A stretch of DNA of 64,000 nt, taken from contig NZ_CP056199.1 of assembly GCF_013782625.1 (NCBI RefSeq), positions 62,001 through 126,000 on the forward strand, written 5' to 3'. Positions 36,845 to 47,542 of this stretch are shown piece by piece; position 1 is the stretch's first letter, and the number at the start of each line of letters is the position of its first letter. Made by a program: the position numbers and the translations under genes. The DNA comes from Enterobacter sp. RHBSTW-00994 (GTDB lineage Bacteria; Pseudomonadota; Gammaproteobacteria; Enterobacterales; Enterobacteriaceae). The notes beneath the pieces are model-generated. The model searched no databases. It was given only the letters and a program-made list of their open reading frames with translations, and was not told the origin of the DNA.

Positions 36845-37592
36845 CGCAAAAAACGTCCGAGAAAGAGTGGTGTGAGCGAACCAGGCACAGCAAATCCTTC
36901 AGCCTGGCCTGTAAGCGATCATGGATAAAATTGCCCATTGAAATGCGTTTCACGCCAAGCGCAGTCAGTGTCGTGAAATCCGCCAGTGCCGGCATGCACA
37001 TAACATTTAAGGGTAATGTAATATCCCGGACAATCGCAGTAATGTCATCAGGCCGGGTTACGCAAGGTACAAAATAACCATGTGCACCACTGCTTGCATA
37101 GAGGTGTCCCCGATACAGCGTCTCCTCCAGTGCATTCTCACTGTTCAGTAAAAATGTATCGGTACGAGCATTCAAAAACATACCAGGACAGGCCTGGGCG
37201 ATCTCCTGCAATTTGCCTGCAAACTGTATTGCATCATCCAGGTGGCGAACATTGCCGACGACATGGCTATCTTCAATATTGATTCCCACGACGCCAAGCT
37301 TCGCCAGTTGACGGATATTGTCAATAATGCGGTCCACGGTATCCCCATATCCGGCTTCCAAATCAACGCTTAATGGCAGGTTTGTCACGGTGCGAATACG
37401 GGCGACGATAAATAACAGTTCCTCAAAACTCATGCCCTCGCCGTCTTCGTATCCTAGCATTGCGGCCATGGCGGCACTGGATGTACCCAACGCGTGATAC
37501 CCGGCCTGATGTGCGACCTGGGCACTGCAGGCATCCCAGACGTTGGCAAGGATTAAGGGCTGGTTTTGGTGGTGAAGTGCATAGAAGTCCAT
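36828..37592 (-). CDS. Isocitrate lyase/PEP mutase family protein
   Basis: 254 residues, an alpha/beta-barrel of the ICL/PEP-mutase superfamily. Conserved parts are LANVWDACSAQVAHQAGYHALGTSSAA (substrate loop), LPLSVDLEAGYGD (metal-binding Asp/Glu) and VVGINIEDSHVVG. The K-K-C-G-H signature of true isocitrate lyase is absent, so this is one of the family members with unassigned C-C-lyase or mutase activity. It is the first gene of a two-gene unit with ada (overlap of 17 bp). Why an alkylation-response regulator is coupled to such an enzyme is unknown. Confidence 0.87.
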   Translation of the reverse strand: MDFYALHHQNQPLILANVWDACSAQVAHQAGYHALGTSSAAMAAMLGYEDGEGMSFEELLFIVARIRTVTNLPLSVDLEAGYGDTVDRIIDNIRQLAKLGVVGINIEDSHVVGNVRHLDDAIQFAGKLQEIAQACPGMFLNARTDTFLLNSENALEETLYRGHLYASSGAHGYFVPCVTRPDDITAIVRDITLPLNVMCMPALADFTTLTALGVKRISMGNFIHDRLQARLKDLLCLVRSHHSFSDVFCDENNR

Positions 37593-37699
37593 GGTTGTCT
37601 CCGGTTGTGGTGTGCAGCATCAATGTGCCGTTTTGCATGGGCCACCCACAACCGAAAATCGGACGAGCATTTTTACTTGTATCTGGTTGGAGGGAAAAG

Positions 37700-37727
37700 A
37701 AAAAGGCCATTTTTCAATGGCCTTTTA
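37700..37727. terminator. Bidirectional terminator after yicC
   Basis: GGCCATT-TTTC-AATGGCC is flanked by five A on one side and TTTT on the other. On the minus strand it lies 29 bp after yicC and ends that unit before the PEP-mutase-family gene. Confidence 0.8.
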
Positions 37728-37755
37728 CGCTGAGTATTAATGTGCGCGCAGTATG

Positions 37756-38619
37756 TTATTCGATGTTCTGGATCTGTTCGCGCATTTGCTCAATAAGCAC
37801 TTTCAGCTCAATCGCTGAATTGGTCACGTCGGAATTAATCGATTTAGACGCCAGCGTATTCGATTCGCGGTTGAACTCCTGCATCATAAAATCGAGGCGA
37901 CGGCCCACAGCTTCTTTCTTTTTCAGAATGTTGTACGTCTCTTTGACGTGTGCTTCCAGACGATCCAGCTCTTCAGCAACGTCAACACGTTGCGCCATCA
38001 GAACAAGCTCTTGCTCCAGTCGATTGTTTTCGAGCTGCACTTCTGCTTCTTCCAGTTTGGCAACCAGACGTTCGCGCTGCCACTGCAGCACTTCTGGCAT
38101 ATGTGCACGGACTTTGGTCACTTCGGCACTAACACCTTCAAGACGCTGTTCAATGAGCGCTTTTAGTGCCTGGCCTTCCGTTTCACGGGCTACAATGAAG
38201 TCGTCCAGCGTACCGTCTAGCGCACTGAGGATTTCAGATGTAATCGCATCGAGATCCTGTTCGCCGGCCGCCATAACGCCAGGCCAGCGCAGAATATCAA
38301 CAGGGTTAATCTCGCCCTCATCGCTCTGCATCTTGACCCAGTTCGCTGCGTTAACCAGCTGTTTGGCCAGTTTCTCATTCAGGATCAGCTCACCTTGCGC
38401 ACTGGCATCAGGCTCAAAACGCAGGTTACATTCCACTTTGCCGCGCGTCAGACGAGCACGAATACGCTCACGTACAACAGGCTCCAGGCTGCGGAATTGC
38501 TCCGGCATACGGAAATAAGTTTCCAGATAGCGCTGGTTTACCGAGCGCATTTCCCAGGTAGCGCTACCCCAGCTACCCTTGATTTCACGCCGGGCGTAGG
38601 CGGTCATACTGCGAATCAT
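37756..38619 (-). CDS. yicC: YicC family endoribonuclease
   Basis: 287 residues, as in E. coli. The N-terminus MIRSMTAYARREIKGSWGSA is the family signature, and the C-terminus RRLDFMMQEFNRESNTLASK with SINSDVTNSAIELKVLIEQM is the DUF1732 part. YicC-type proteins are reported to be endoribonucleases that act on small RNAs such as RyhB. It is divergent from rph with a 125-bp promoter region. Confidence 0.96.
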   Translation of the reverse strand: MIRSMTAYARREIKGSWGSATWEMRSVNQRYLETYFRMPEQFRSLEPVVRERIRARLTRGKVECNLRFEPDASAQGELILNEKLAKQLVNAANWVKMQSDEGEINPVDILRWPGVMAAGEQDLDAITSEILSALDGTLDDFIVARETEGQALKALIEQRLEGVSAEVTKVRAHMPEVLQWQRERLVAKLEEAEVQLENNRLEQELVLMAQRVDVAEELDRLEAHVKETYNILKKKEAVGRRLDFMMQEFNRESNTLASKSINSDVTNSAIELKVLIEQMREQIQNIE

Positions 38620-38652
38620 AGACGTTCCCGTTTTTAAAGGAGAGATGGGGGG

Positions 38653-38658
38653 ATTATA
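38653..38658 (-). promoter_or_regulatory. yicC promoter, -10 box
   Basis: TATAAT on the minus strand lies 34 bp before the yicC start. The -35 element is not clear. Confidence 0.5.
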
Positions 38659-38702
38659 GCTTTCAGGGGCTTCTCAGGATAGGAATAAGCGTCCTTTATC
38701 CG

Positions 38703-38708
38703 TATAAT
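38703..38708 (+). promoter_or_regulatory. rph-pyrE promoter, -10 box
   Basis: TATAAT lies 37 bp before the rph start, facing away from yicC. The -35 element is poor. Confidence 0.6.
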
Positions 38709-38744
38709 GCGCAGCCACATTCGTTTCAAGCCGGAGATAACATC

Positions 38745-39461
38745 ATGCGTCCAGCAGGTCGTAGCGCCAACCAGGTGCGCCCCGTCACCCTGACCCGTAA
38801 CTATACAAAACACGCTGAAGGCTCCGTGCTGGTTGAATTTGGTGATACCAAGGTTCTGTGCACAGCCTCTATTGAAGAAGGTGTACCGCGTTTCCTGAAA
38901 GGTCAGGGCCAGGGCTGGATCACTGCCGAATACGGCATGCTGCCACGTGCAACCCATACCCGTAATGCGCGTGAAGCTGCGAAGGGTAAGCAGGGGGGGC
39001 GTACTATGGAAATTCAGCGTCTGATCGCGCGTGCGCTGCGCGCAGCAGTTGACCTGAAAACCCTCGGTGAATTCACCATTACCCTGGACTGTGATGTTAT
39101 TCAGGCTGATGGCGGCACGCGTACGGCATCAATTACCGGTGCTTGTGTGGCGCTGGCTGATGCACTGAACAAGCTGGTTGCTGCCGGTAAACTCAAAACG
39201 AATCCAATGAAAGGGATGGTTGCTGCCGTCTCCGTGGGTATTGTTAACGGTGAAGCGCTTTGTGACCTGGAATATGTTGAAGATTCGGCGGCAGAAACCG
39301 ACATGAACGTGGTGATGACTGAAGACGGTCGCATCATTGAGGTTCAGGGGACGGCAGAGGGCGAGCCCTTCACCCATGAAGAGCTTCTCAACCTACTGGC
39401 TCTCGCCAGAGGGGGAATCGAATCCATTATCGTGACGCAGAAAGCGGCATTAGAAAATTGA
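38745..39461 (+). CDS. rph: Ribonuclease PH
   Basis: 238 residues, full length. This matters because E. coli K-12 carries a frameshift here that reduces pyrE expression. The phosphate-binding and catalytic parts are [29 protein letters not shown] and [21 protein letters not shown]. RNase PH trims tRNA 3' ends using phosphate. It is followed by a terminator 5 nt past the stop and then pyrE, the layout of the UTP-sensing attenuator. Confidence 0.98.
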   Translation: MRPAGRSANQVRPVTLTRNYTKHAEGSVLVEFGDTKVLCTASIEEGVPRFLKGQGQGWITAEYGMLPRATHTRNAREAAKGKQGGRTMEIQRLIARALRAAVDLKTLGEFTITLDCDVIQADGGTRTASITGACVALADALNKLVAAGKLKTNPMKGMVAAVSVGIVNGEALCDLEYVEDSAAETDMNVVMTEDGRIIEVQGTAEGEPFTHEELLNLLALARGGIESIIVTQKAALEN

Positions 39462-39465
39462 TTTT

Positions 39466-39494
39466 AAAGGCGACCAGTGAGTCGCCTTTTTTTT
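39466..39494 (+). terminator. pyrE attenuator/terminator
   Basis: GGCGAC-CAGTGA-GTCGCC is followed by eight T, directly after rph. In E. coli the coupling of rph translation to this hairpin lets low UTP raise pyrE expression; the close spacing here preserves that arrangement. Confidence 0.9.
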
Positions 39495-39532
39495 GTTCGT
39501 AGAAAATGAAAAGTAAGATGAGGAGCGAATCC

Positions 39533-40174
39533 ATGAAACCATATCAGCGCCAGTTTATTGAGTTTGCGCTTAACAAGCAGGTACTTAAGTTTGGCGAATT
39601 TACGCTGAAATCCGGGCGTAAAAGTCCCTATTTCTTCAACGCCGGGCTGTTTAATACCGGGCGCGATCTGGCACTGTTAGGCCGTTTCTATGCCGAAGCG
39701 CTGGTGGATTCAGGGATTGATTTCGACCTGTTGTTTGGCCCGGCTTATAAAGGTATTCCGATTGCGACCACCACGGCGGTGGCGCTGGCAGAACATCACG
39801 ACCGCGATGTGCCGTATTGCTTTAATCGTAAAGAGGCAAAGACCCACGGCGAAGGTGGCAACCTGGTTGGCAGTGCGCTGCAAGGGCGTGTGATGCTGGT
39901 CGACGATGTGATCACCGCTGGTACGGCAATTCGTGAATCCATGGAGATTATTCAGGCTAACGGCGCTACGCTTGCGGGGGTACTGATCTCTCTCGACCGT
40001 CAGGAGCGGGGCCGTGGCGAGATTTCTGCCATTCAGGAAGTTGAACGTGATTATGGCTGCAAAGTGATTTCCATCGTGACGCTGAAAGACTTGATTGCCT
40101 ATCTGGAAGAAAAGCCAGAGATGGCCGATCACCTGGCGTCGGTGCGCGCGTATCGGGAAGAATTTGGCGTTTAA
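39533..40174 (+). CDS. pyrE: Orotate phosphoribosyltransferase
   Basis: 213 residues from the ATG at 39533, after GATGAGGAGCG. It has the PRPP-binding loop [16 protein letters not shown] and the substrate parts [14 protein letters not shown] and [17 protein letters not shown]. It makes OMP from orotate and PRPP. It is under control of the attenuator just upstream. An IS481-type element begins about 24 bp past its stop. Confidence 0.98.
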   Translation: MKPYQRQFIEFALNKQVLKFGEFTLKSGRKSPYFFNAGLFNTGRDLALLGRFYAEALVDSGIDFDLLFGPAYKGIPIATTTAVALAEHHDRDVPYCFNRKEAKTHGEGGNLVGSALQGRVMLVDDVITAGTAIRESMEIIQANGATLAGVLISLDRQERGRGEISAIQEVERDYGCKVISIVTLKDLIAYLEEKPEMADHLASVRAYREEFGV

Positions 40175-40180
40175 GTCAAT

Positions 40181-40197
40181 TGCCCGGTGGCGCTACG
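40181..40197. repeat. Left part of a REP element split by the IS
   Basis: TGCCCGGTGGCGCTACG is the first half of a typical enterobacterial REP. Its complement arm, GCTTACCGGGCCTAC, is found at 41495-41509 on the far side of the insertion. Confidence 0.7.
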
Positions 40198-41494
40198 GTA
40201 TGAACCGGAAACATGGGTAACACTTTAGACCGGATACATGGGTAACAGTTATAACTGGCATAGAAGAGGAGACTCACTATGCCCTGGACTGAGACCCGAC
40301 CTATGCAACGCCTTGATTTCATCCGTGCCTGCCATGCAGGTACGGACTCCTTCTCCACTCTTTGTCGTCTTTTTGGCATCAGCCGAAAAACCGGCTACAA
40401 ATGGCTTGAACGTTTTGACCCTTCTGACCTGTCGTCTCTCTCTGACCGGTCACGTGTTCCGCACACTCACTCCCGGACTGTTCCTGATTATATCGCCGGG
40501 CATCTCACTGCCCTGAGGCAAAAACACCCTGACTGGGGCCCTAAAAAACTGCGGATGTGGTTACTCAATCACCATGTCGATTTTACCGTACCTGCTGCCA
40601 GTACTATCGGCGATATCCTTAAACGTGAAGGTCTGGTCCCGGATAAAAAGAGAAAACGCAGAACACCGGGTAATCGCCAGCCCCTGACTACCCTCAGTGA
40701 AAATAATCAGGTCTGGAGCGCTGATTTTAAAGGTAAGTTCAGATTGCTGAGCAGAGAGTACTGTCATCCCTTTACCCTGACCGACAATCACAGCCGATAT
40801 CTGCTGTGCTGCCGTGGAACGCACCGGGAGAGCGAGTCCTTTGTCAGAGCGTGTCTGACAGATGCGTTTCTGGAATATGGTCTGCCGGAAGTGCTCAGAA
40901 CTGATAACGGTCAACCCTTCGCGGGAACAGGTATAGCCGGATTAAGTCGCCTTGCCGTCTGGCTAATCAAGCTGGGCATAAAACCGGAACGTATCAGAAA
41001 GGGTCATCCGGAAGAAAATGGTCGTCATGAGAGAATGCACCGTTCCCTGAAAAGTGCGGTGAAACATGGCAACACCTGCATGACGATGGAAGAGCAACAG
41101 CGGTGGTTCAGTGATTACCGGAAAGAATTTAACGATGAAAGGCCACATGAAGCACTGGCTGGAGCAACCCCCGGAACGGTGTGGCATCCCTCAGGGCGGC
41201 ACTGGGATGGCAGGGTTCCTGAATATACGTATCCGGCAGAAGGCATGGTCTACAGAGTGAAATCGAGGGGGACACGCTATATGGGTAAAAAGGGGACGGT
41301 GTTCCTGAGTGAAGCGCTGACAGATGAATACGTTATGCTGAAAGAACAAGATGATGGCCTGGAGGCCATCATCTTTAATGGAATAACACTTGCGTACTAC
41401 GACCGCAAAACCCAGAGTATTCTGCGGATAGACTAAAAAGTGTTACCTATGTTCCCGGTCTGATCTGTCACCTATGTATCCGGTCATACATGTT
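40198..41494 (+). mobile_element. IS481-family insertion sequence
   Basis: The element is about 1.3 kb. The left end has two direct copies of an ACCGGAxACATGGGTAACA-like motif (from 40201 and from 40229). The right end has two inverted copies (41442-41486). Between them is one transposase gene. The exact ends are uncertain by a few bases because no clean target duplication is visible. It lies between pyrE and slmA and splits a REP element. Confidence 0.85.
40279..41436 (+). CDS. IS481-family transposase
   Basis: 385 residues. Helix-turn-helix residues lie near 1-110 (FSTLCRLFGISRKTGYKWL), followed by an rve-type integrase core with the DDE residues in WSADFKGKF, LRTDNGQPF and GHPEENGRHERMHRSLK. 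The C-terminal tail is beta-rich. The gene is intact with an AGAGGAG ribosome binding site, so the element may still be active. Confidence 0.93.
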   Translation: MPWTETRPMQRLDFIRACHAGTDSFSTLCRLFGISRKTGYKWLERFDPSDLSSLSDRSRVPHTHSRTVPDYIAGHLTALRQKHPDWGPKKLRMWLLNHHVDFTVPAASTIGDILKREGLVPDKKRKRRTPGNRQPLTTLSENNQVWSADFKGKFRLLSREYCHPFTLTDNHSRYLLCCRGTHRESESFVRACLTDAFLEYGLPEVLRTDNGQPFAGTGIAGLSRLAVWLIKLGIKPERIRKGHPEENGRHERMHRSLKSAVKHGNTCMTMEEQQRWFSDYRKEFNDERPHEALAGATPGTVWHPSGRHWDGRVPEYTYPAEGMVYRVKSRGTRYMGKKGTVFLSEALTDEYVMLKEQDDGLEAIIFNGITLAYYDRKTQSILRID

Positions 41495-41552
41495 GCTTAC
41501 CGGGCCTACAGATCATGTAGGCCGGATACGTTGCAGCAGACATCCGGCAAGA
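41495..41552. repeat. REP/BIME, right part
   Basis: It starts with the second arm of the split REP, followed by GGCCTACA-GATCA-TGTAGGCC and then CCGGATACG through CATCCGGCAAG, a second REP in inverted orientation. The two form a BIME-like pair between pyrE and slmA, where E. coli also has REP sequence. Confidence 0.75.
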
Positions 41553-41555
41553 ACG

Positions 41556-42152
41556 TTACTGTAGTTGGGCAGCAACTAACGGCCAGCGGGCTTCAAAATC
41601 ATCTGTTGGACTGTATTTGAATTCGCTACGGACAAACCGGGAAAGCATACCTTCGCAGAACGCTAATATCTGACTGGCCAGCAGGGTTTCGTCGGTGACA
41701 TAACCTTCACCTTCACGCATTTTCTTTTCACGCAGAACCTGGCGCAATTGCGCTTCAATACGCTCAAAAAGCTGATTAATGCGGCCCTGCAGCCGGTCCT
41801 GCTCAAACATCAATGCGTGACCAGTCAGGATGCGGGTCAGACCTGGATTGCGTTCACCAAAGCCCAGAATCAACTGAACAATGAGACGCAGACGCGCAGT
41901 GGTGTCTTTTTCGTCTTTCAGAATCAGATTGATACGTGTGATCAGGCTGTCTTCGATAAACTCGATCAAGCTGTCAAACATCCGGGTTTTGCTCGGGAAA
42001 TGACGGTATAACGCCGCTTCTGATACGCCAACAGAGGCGGCCAGTTTTGCGGTGGTGATGCGTTGACTGCCATCGCTGGATTCAAGCATCAGAGCCAGAG
42101 ATTGAAGTATTTCTTCGCGACGATTCCTTTTCGCGGTTTGTTTTTCTGCCAT
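41556..42152 (-). CDS. slmA: Nucleoid occlusion factor SlmA
   Basis: 198 residues from the ATG at 42152; the longer frame upstream has no homology support. The TetR-type HTH is visible as [22 protein letters not shown], followed by the helical dimerisation domain. SlmA bound to DNA blocks FtsZ ring assembly over the nucleoid. It lies between pyrE and dut as in E. coli. Confidence 0.97.
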   Translation of the reverse strand: MAEKQTAKRNRREEILQSLALMLESSDGSQRITTAKLAASVGVSEAALYRHFPSKTRMFDSLIEFIEDSLITRINLILKDEKDTTARLRLIVQLILGFGERNPGLTRILTGHALMFEQDRLQGRINQLFERIEAQLRQVLREKKMREGEGYVTDETLLASQILAFCEGMLSRFVRSEFKYSPTDDFEARWPLVAAQLQ

Positions 42153-42273
42153 GTTACAAAATACCCCTGAAAAATAAGCACTTGCCAGGCTGGCATCCAC
42201 ACAGCGACCGCAAACTGATGTTTGCGGTTTGTTATTGCATTATGGCGCTGTGAGATACGTGTTTATTGAGCGA

Positions 42274-42732
42274 TCAATTACGCCCTGAGTGGCCGAAACC
42301 GCCTTCGCCGCGGTCGGTGGCATCAAAGTCTTCCACCAGATTAAATTCAGCCTGTACTACCGGTACAAATACCATCTGGGCGATACGTTCGCCCGGTTCA
42401 ATGGTGAAGCTGTCCTGACCACGGTTCCAGACGGAAACCATCAGTTGGCCCTGATAGTCAGAATCGATCAAGCCCACCAGGTTGCCCAGTACGACGCCAT
42501 GCTTATGGCCCAGGCCAGAGCGCGGCAGGATAACCGCAGCCAGAGACGGATCGGCAATATGAATAGCCAGCCCAGTTGGGATCAAGGTAGTTGCACCTGG
42601 AGCCAGCGCTACGGCGTCATCGAGACAGGCACGCAGGTCAAGACCGGCAGAGCCGGAGGTGGCATAGGTTGGCAGCGGGAATTGCTGTCCAACACGCGGG
42701 TCCAGAATCTTAACGTCGATTTTTTTCATCAT
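42274..42732 (-). CDS. dut: dUTP diphosphatase
   Basis: 152 residues counted from the first of two adjacent ATGs (42732 and 42729). The five dUTPase motifs are present, including [26 protein letters not shown] and the C-terminal [11 protein letters not shown]. It splits dUTP to dUMP, keeping uracil out of DNA. Its start overlaps the end of coaBC by 23 bp, as in E. coli. Confidence 0.97.
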   Translation of the reverse strand: MMKKIDVKILDPRVGQQFPLPTYATSGSAGLDLRACLDDAVALAPGATTLIPTGLAIHIADPSLAAVILPRSGLGHKHGVVLGNLVGLIDSDYQGQLMVSVWNRGQDSFTIEPGERIAQMVFVPVVQAEFNLVEDFDATDRGEGGFGHSGRN

Positions 42733-43921
42733 AACGGGTAACGATCTCGTCCAGTAATTGTTGGCCCAGGAGTTCCTTGCGCGCGAGCGGTAAGACTTTA
42801 TCTCCATCCTGCCAGAAAAGGTGCAATGCATTGCTGTCGCTGTTAAATCCTTGCGTGGCCAGCGATACATCGTTCGCGCAAATCAAATCGAGGTTTTTGC
42901 GGGTACGTTTTTGCCGGGCATATTCTTCCACATTATTCGTTTCTGCGGCAAACCCAACAACGTAAGGTCGATGGTCTTTCAGTGCAGCGACACCTGCAAC
43001 AATATCTGGGTTCTTCACCATTTTTATTGTTAATTCATCGCCTTGCTTTTTAATTTTTGCCTCTGCGATGGTTTCTGCGCGGTAATCAGCGACAGCCGCA
43101 CAGCCAATAAAAATCTGTTGTTTTTGCGCGTGAGCCTGAACGGCGGCTTCCATGTCCAGTGCGGTCACGACATCAATACGTTGTACAAAAGCCGGGGTTG
43201 GCAAAGACACCGGGCCGCTCACGAGTGTGACGTTCGCGCCACGTTTTGCTGCAGCGGCAGCAATAGCAAATCCCATCTTGCCTGAACTATGGTTCGTAAT
43301 ATAACGAACCGGGTCCAGCGGCTCGCGCGTCGGGCCCGCGGTAATCATGATGTTGAGATGTTGCAGATCGTTGACAGGGGCAAAATGGGTGGCGGCCATA
43401 TCCACGATAGTGAGGGGGTCGAGCATACGACCAGGTCCCACATCGCCACACGCCTGGCTGCCGCTATCCGGACCCCAAATCAGTAGCCCGCGTGATGCCA
43501 GCGTCTCCAGATTATGTTGGGTGGCGGCGTTGCGGTACATCTGCTGGTTCATGGCCGGTACGACAGCGACGGGGGCCGGGGTAGCCAGACAAATGGTCGA
43601 CACCAGATCATTTGCCATGCCTGCTGCGACACGGGCAATTAAGTCGGCTGTGGCAGGAGCCAAAATCACTAAGTCAGCCCACTTACCGAGCTCGATGTGG
43701 CCCATTGCCGCTTCTGCCGCTGGATCGAGCAGGCTGTCGGATACCGGATATCCCGAAACAGCCTGTAGGCTCAGTGGGGGGATAAAGGCTTTTCCACCTT
43801 CCGTAATGGCAACGCGCACATCAGCCCCGCGCTCGCGTAAGCGACGTACCAATTCCGGCGCTTTATAGGCGGCAATTCCGCCGCTTACGCCAAGAACGAT
43901 TTTTTTACCGGCCAGGCTCAT
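42710..43921 (-). CDS. coaBC: Bifunctional phosphopantothenoylcysteine decarboxylase/synthetase
   Basis: 403 residues from the ATG at 43921 ([10 protein letters not shown]); an adjacent ATG at 43924 is equally possible. The N-terminal flavoprotein CoaC domain (~1-190) has [10 protein letters not shown], the His in [20 protein letters not shown] and PAMNQQMY. The C-terminal CoaB domain has [25 protein letters not shown] and the C-terminal KxDK-type loop region. It performs two steps of coenzyme A synthesis. It is also called dfp. Confidence 0.97.
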   Translation of the reverse strand: MSLAGKKIVLGVSGGIAAYKAPELVRRLRERGADVRVAITEGGKAFIPPLSLQAVSGYPVSDSLLDPAAEAAMGHIELGKWADLVILAPATADLIARVAAGMANDLVSTICLATPAPVAVVPAMNQQMYRNAATQHNLETLASRGLLIWGPDSGSQACGDVGPGRMLDPLTIVDMAATHFAPVNDLQHLNIMITAGPTREPLDPVRYITNHSSGKMGFAIAAAAAKRGANVTLVSGPVSLPTPAFVQRIDVVTALDMEAAVQAHAQKQQIFIGCAAVADYRAETIAEAKIKKQGDELTIKMVKNPDIVAGVAALKDHRPYVVGFAAETNNVEEYARQKRTRKNLDLICANDVSLATQGFNSDSNALHLFWQDGDKVLPLARKELLGQQLLDEIVTRYDEKNRR

Positions 43922-44096
43922 CATGATTCTTTCCTGTTGGGTTTCACCAGAGTACGGGCATTTTATCACAATCCCAAAAGCGGGGGTGAGGTTGTCCATT
44001 GGTCACTTTGCGAGGCGCTACGCAGGAACGAAAAATGAGCATCGAGAGGGGAGAACACCTGTGGCAGCATGGCAAGAAACATGAGGAGATCGGACT

Positions 44097-44762
44097 ATGG
44101 AAAGTACTTCGGTGCTATTACCGCGCGAAAAAATGCTGCGCGATGGCATTACATCGCTGGATGATGAAGAGCTACTCGCGCTGTTTTTGCGTACCGGGAC
44201 GTCGGGGAAAACGGTTTTTCTGCTGGCGAAAGAGTTACTGGAACATTTTGGCTCTCTGTACGGTTTGCTTACCGCCGATCTGGCAGAATTTAAACATGTC
44301 GAAGGCATTGGTGTGGCTAAATTTGCCCAGCTAAAAGGGATTGCAGAGCTTGCCAGTCGCTTCTATAACGTCCGGATACGGGTGGAAAACCCACTATTAA
44401 GCCCTGAAATTACACGTGATTTCCTGCAAAGCCAGTTAAGTGATGCAGAACGTGAGATCTTCATGGTGATCTTTCTTGATAATAAAAACCGCGTCCTGAA
44501 GCATTGTCACCTTTTTGCGGGAACATTGAGTCATGTTGAGGTCCATCCGCGAGAAATTGTGCGCGAAGCGATAAAAGTGAATGCAGCCGCCGTGATCCTC
44601 GCGCATAATCACCCCTCTGGTTGCGCTGAACCGAGCAGAGCCGATAAAGAAATAACCGAACGGATTATCAAATGCTGTCAATTCATGGACATTCGTGTTC
44701 TTGACCATCTGGTAATTGGCCGTGGAGAGTACATTTCTTTTGCAGAACGTGGTTGGATTTAG
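44097..44762 (+). CDS. radC: RadC family JAB1/MPN-domain protein
   Basis: 221 residues. The N-terminal helix-hairpin-helix region includes [16 protein letters not shown], and the C-terminal JAB/MPN+ domain carries HNHPSG followed by ADKEIT (the metal-binding His-x-His and Asp). Its assignment to DNA repair in E. coli was withdrawn, and its function remains open. It is divergent from coaBC and followed by the rpmBG operon. Confidence 0.95.
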   Translation: MESTSVLLPREKMLRDGITSLDDEELLALFLRTGTSGKTVFLLAKELLEHFGSLYGLLTADLAEFKHVEGIGVAKFAQLKGIAELASRFYNVRIRVENPLLSPEITRDFLQSQLSDAEREIFMVIFLDNKNRVLKHCHLFAGTLSHVEVHPREIVREAIKVNAAAVILAHNHPSGCAEPSRADKEITERIIKCCQFMDIRVLDHLVIGRGEYISFAERGWI

Positions 44763-44804
44763 ACCAATTCACGCGATCCATTGGGATCTTTGTCTGTTCG
44801 GGAC

Positions 44805-44833
44805 TTGAGCACACCGCCGAGTCAGCGTATACT
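44805..44833 (+). promoter_or_regulatory. rpmBG promoter
   Basis: TTGAGC at 44805-44810, a 17-bp spacer and TATACT at 44828-44833 give a good sigma-70 promoter. A leader of about 140 nt precedes rpmB. Confidence 0.75.
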
Positions 44834-44957
44834 ACGCCACCTTTGAGAATCTCGGGTTTGGCATTTGGGCCTGGCAATCGAGAGTTCACTTAGAACTGCG
44901 ATGACCGGGCTGTAAAGCCTGACGAGGCGCCGATACCCCATACGAAGCTCGAGCTAA

Positions 44958-45215
<258 letters not shown>

Positions 45216-45234
45216 GTACTTAACGAGGAAATAA

Positions 45235-45405
<171 letters not shown>

Positions 45406-45424
45406 TTTTAGAATTCTCGTACTG

Positions 45425-45451
45425 AAAAACCCCGCAACTGCGGGGTTTTTT
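45425..45451 (+). terminator. rpmBG terminator
   Basis: AAAACCCCGCA-ACT-GCGGGGTTTTTT, a classic GC-rich stem with a T-run, 19 nt past rpmG. Confidence 0.92.
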
Positions 45452-45477
45452 GCATTCTGACCCTCAACGGAGGAACC

Positions 45478-46287
45478 ATGCCTGAATTACCTGAGGTCGA
45501 GACCAGCCGTCGTGGCATCGAGCCACATCTGGTTGGTGCGACTATTCTTCATGCGATCGTTCGCAATGGCCGCCTTCGTTGGCCGGTCTCCGATGAGATC
45601 CACGCTTTGAGCGATAAACCCGTTCTTAGCGTGCAACGTCGCGCTAAATACCTGCTGCTGGAACTGCCTGACGGCTGGATTATCATCCACCTGGGGATGT
45701 CCGGGAGCCTGCGTATACTTCCTGAAGAACTACCGGCTGAAAAACATGACCACGTTGATCTGGTCATGAGTAACGGTAAAGTGCTGCGCTACACCGATCC
45801 CCGACGCTTTGGCGCATGGTTGTGGACCAAAGAGCTTGAGGGGCATAGCGTACTGGCACATCTGGGGCCAGAGCCGCTGAGTGACGCGTTTAACGCGGAA
45901 TACCTGAGGGCGAAGTGCGCGAAGAAGAAAACGCCAATTAAGCCCTGGTTGATGGACAACAAGCTGGTTGTTGGTGTGGGGAACATCTATGCCAGTGAAT
46001 CGCTCTTTGCCGCCGGGATCCATCCCGATCGGCTGGCATCTTCGTTGTCCGCTCAGGAGTGTGAATTACTGGTCAGGGTCATTAAAGCTGTGCTACTGCG
46101 GTCAATTGAGCAGGGCGGGACGACGCTGAAGGACTTCCTGCAAAGTGACGGCAAGCCTGGCTATTTTGCACAGGAATTGCAGGTTTACGGGCGTAAGGGC
46201 GAACCCTGCCGGGTATGCGGTACACCGATTGTGGCGACGAAGCATGCTCAGCGAGCAACGTTTTATTGCCGTCAGTGCCAGAAGTGA
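45478..46287 (+). CDS. mutM: Formamidopyrimidine-DNA glycosylase
   Basis: 269 residues. The N-terminus [13 protein letters not shown] supplies the catalytic N-terminal Pro and Glu. K57 lies in [11 protein letters not shown], and the C-terminal zinc finger is C-R-V-C-G-x-C-R-Q-C at ~244-267. It removes 8-oxoguanine and opened purines. GGAGGAACC precedes the ATG. It is convergent with coaD, one base apart. Confidence 0.98.
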   Translation: MPELPEVETSRRGIEPHLVGATILHAIVRNGRLRWPVSDEIHALSDKPVLSVQRRAKYLLLELPDGWIIIHLGMSGSLRILPEELPAEKHDHVDLVMSNGKVLRYTDPRRFGAWLWTKELEGHSVLAHLGPEPLSDAFNAEYLRAKCAKKKTPIKPWLMDNKLVVGVGNIYASESLFAAGIHPDRLASSLSAQECELLVRVIKAVLLRSIEQGGTTLKDFLQSDGKPGYFAQELQVYGRKGEPCRVCGTPIVATKHAQRATFYCRQCQK

Positions 46288-46288
46288 G

Positions 46289-46771
<483 letters not shown>

Positions 46772-47542
46772 TCACGTTTTCTCTGAGTAGCCGCGGCAGA
46801 GCGCCCACAGCTCGGTGTATTTATTAAAAGTATACTGTGCATTCACCACCGCCAGTAACCAGCCCTGCTTGCCATCCAGCACACCCCCGCGCAGCAACAG
46901 CGTTTTCAGAAACGCGCCCAGCGTATGGGAGAAAATACCCGTCAGAGAGACTTTTTTGCCGCGCTGATGGCGCTCTTGTGCCCATGCTGTGGCGTAGTTG
47001 AGCTGTTTACGCTGGAAGCTGGCAAAATCGCGGCAGGTGAGGTGTAGAAGGTCGCCAGTCAGGGCGATAACCTTCGCATTGTTACTCACCAGAGATTCAT
47101 GCACCAAATTTTCGTTGTACTGGTAACGCTCGCGTTCATACAGGCGCATGACGCGGTCAGGATACCAGCCACTGTGGCGCATAAAGCGACCCAGGAAATA
47201 GTTACGACGTGCGATGCTGTAGATTGCGTCAGGCTGCGGGGCAGCGAGCACGCTCTGAATCGCGACCTGGAGTTCAGGCGTCATGCGCTCGTCGGTATCG
47301 ATCATCAGCACATAGTCGCCCGTTGCATAAGATTGCGCGCGCTGGCGTTGAATACCGTAGCCCTGCCAGTCGGTATTGGTATAGACCTGTACACCCGCGG
47401 CACGGGCGATTTCTACCGTATTGTCCTCACTGCCAGAATCAAGCAGGACGATTTCGTCTGCCCAGGCGACAGAGGACAGACAGTCTGGAAGCAGGTCGGC
47501 GGCGTTTTTGGCGATCATTACGACCGACAGACGCTTGGGCAT
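46772..47542 (-). CDS. waaE: LPS core glucosyltransferase, WaaE/KdtX type (GT2)
   Basis: 256 residues from the ATG at 47542, which overlaps the waaA stop (TAATG). A GT2 fold is visible: [34 protein letters not shown] and the metal-binding [10 protein letters not shown]. Then come [20 protein letters not shown] and [18 protein letters not shown]. In Klebsiella and Serratia this enzyme adds beta-1,4-glucose to heptose I of the inner core. E. coli lacks it at this spot. Confidence 0.92.
   Translation of the reverse strand: MPKRLSVVMIAKNAADLLPDCLSSVAWADEIVLLDSGSEDNTVEIARAAGVQVYTNTDWQGYGIQRQRAQSYATGDYVLMIDTDERMTPELQVAIQSVLAAPQPDAIYSIARRNYFLGRFMRHSGWYPDRVMRLYERERYQYNENLVHESLVSNNAKVIALTGDLLHLTCRDFASFQRKQLNYATAWAQERHQRGKKVSLTGIFSHTLGAFLKTLLLRGGVLDGKQGWLLAVVNAQYTFNKYTELWALCRGYSEKT

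Noticed and set aside
37593-37699. Ada box upstream of the PEP-mutase-family gene
   Set aside because: No AAAGCGCA-like sequence is visible, so regulation by Ada is not claimed.
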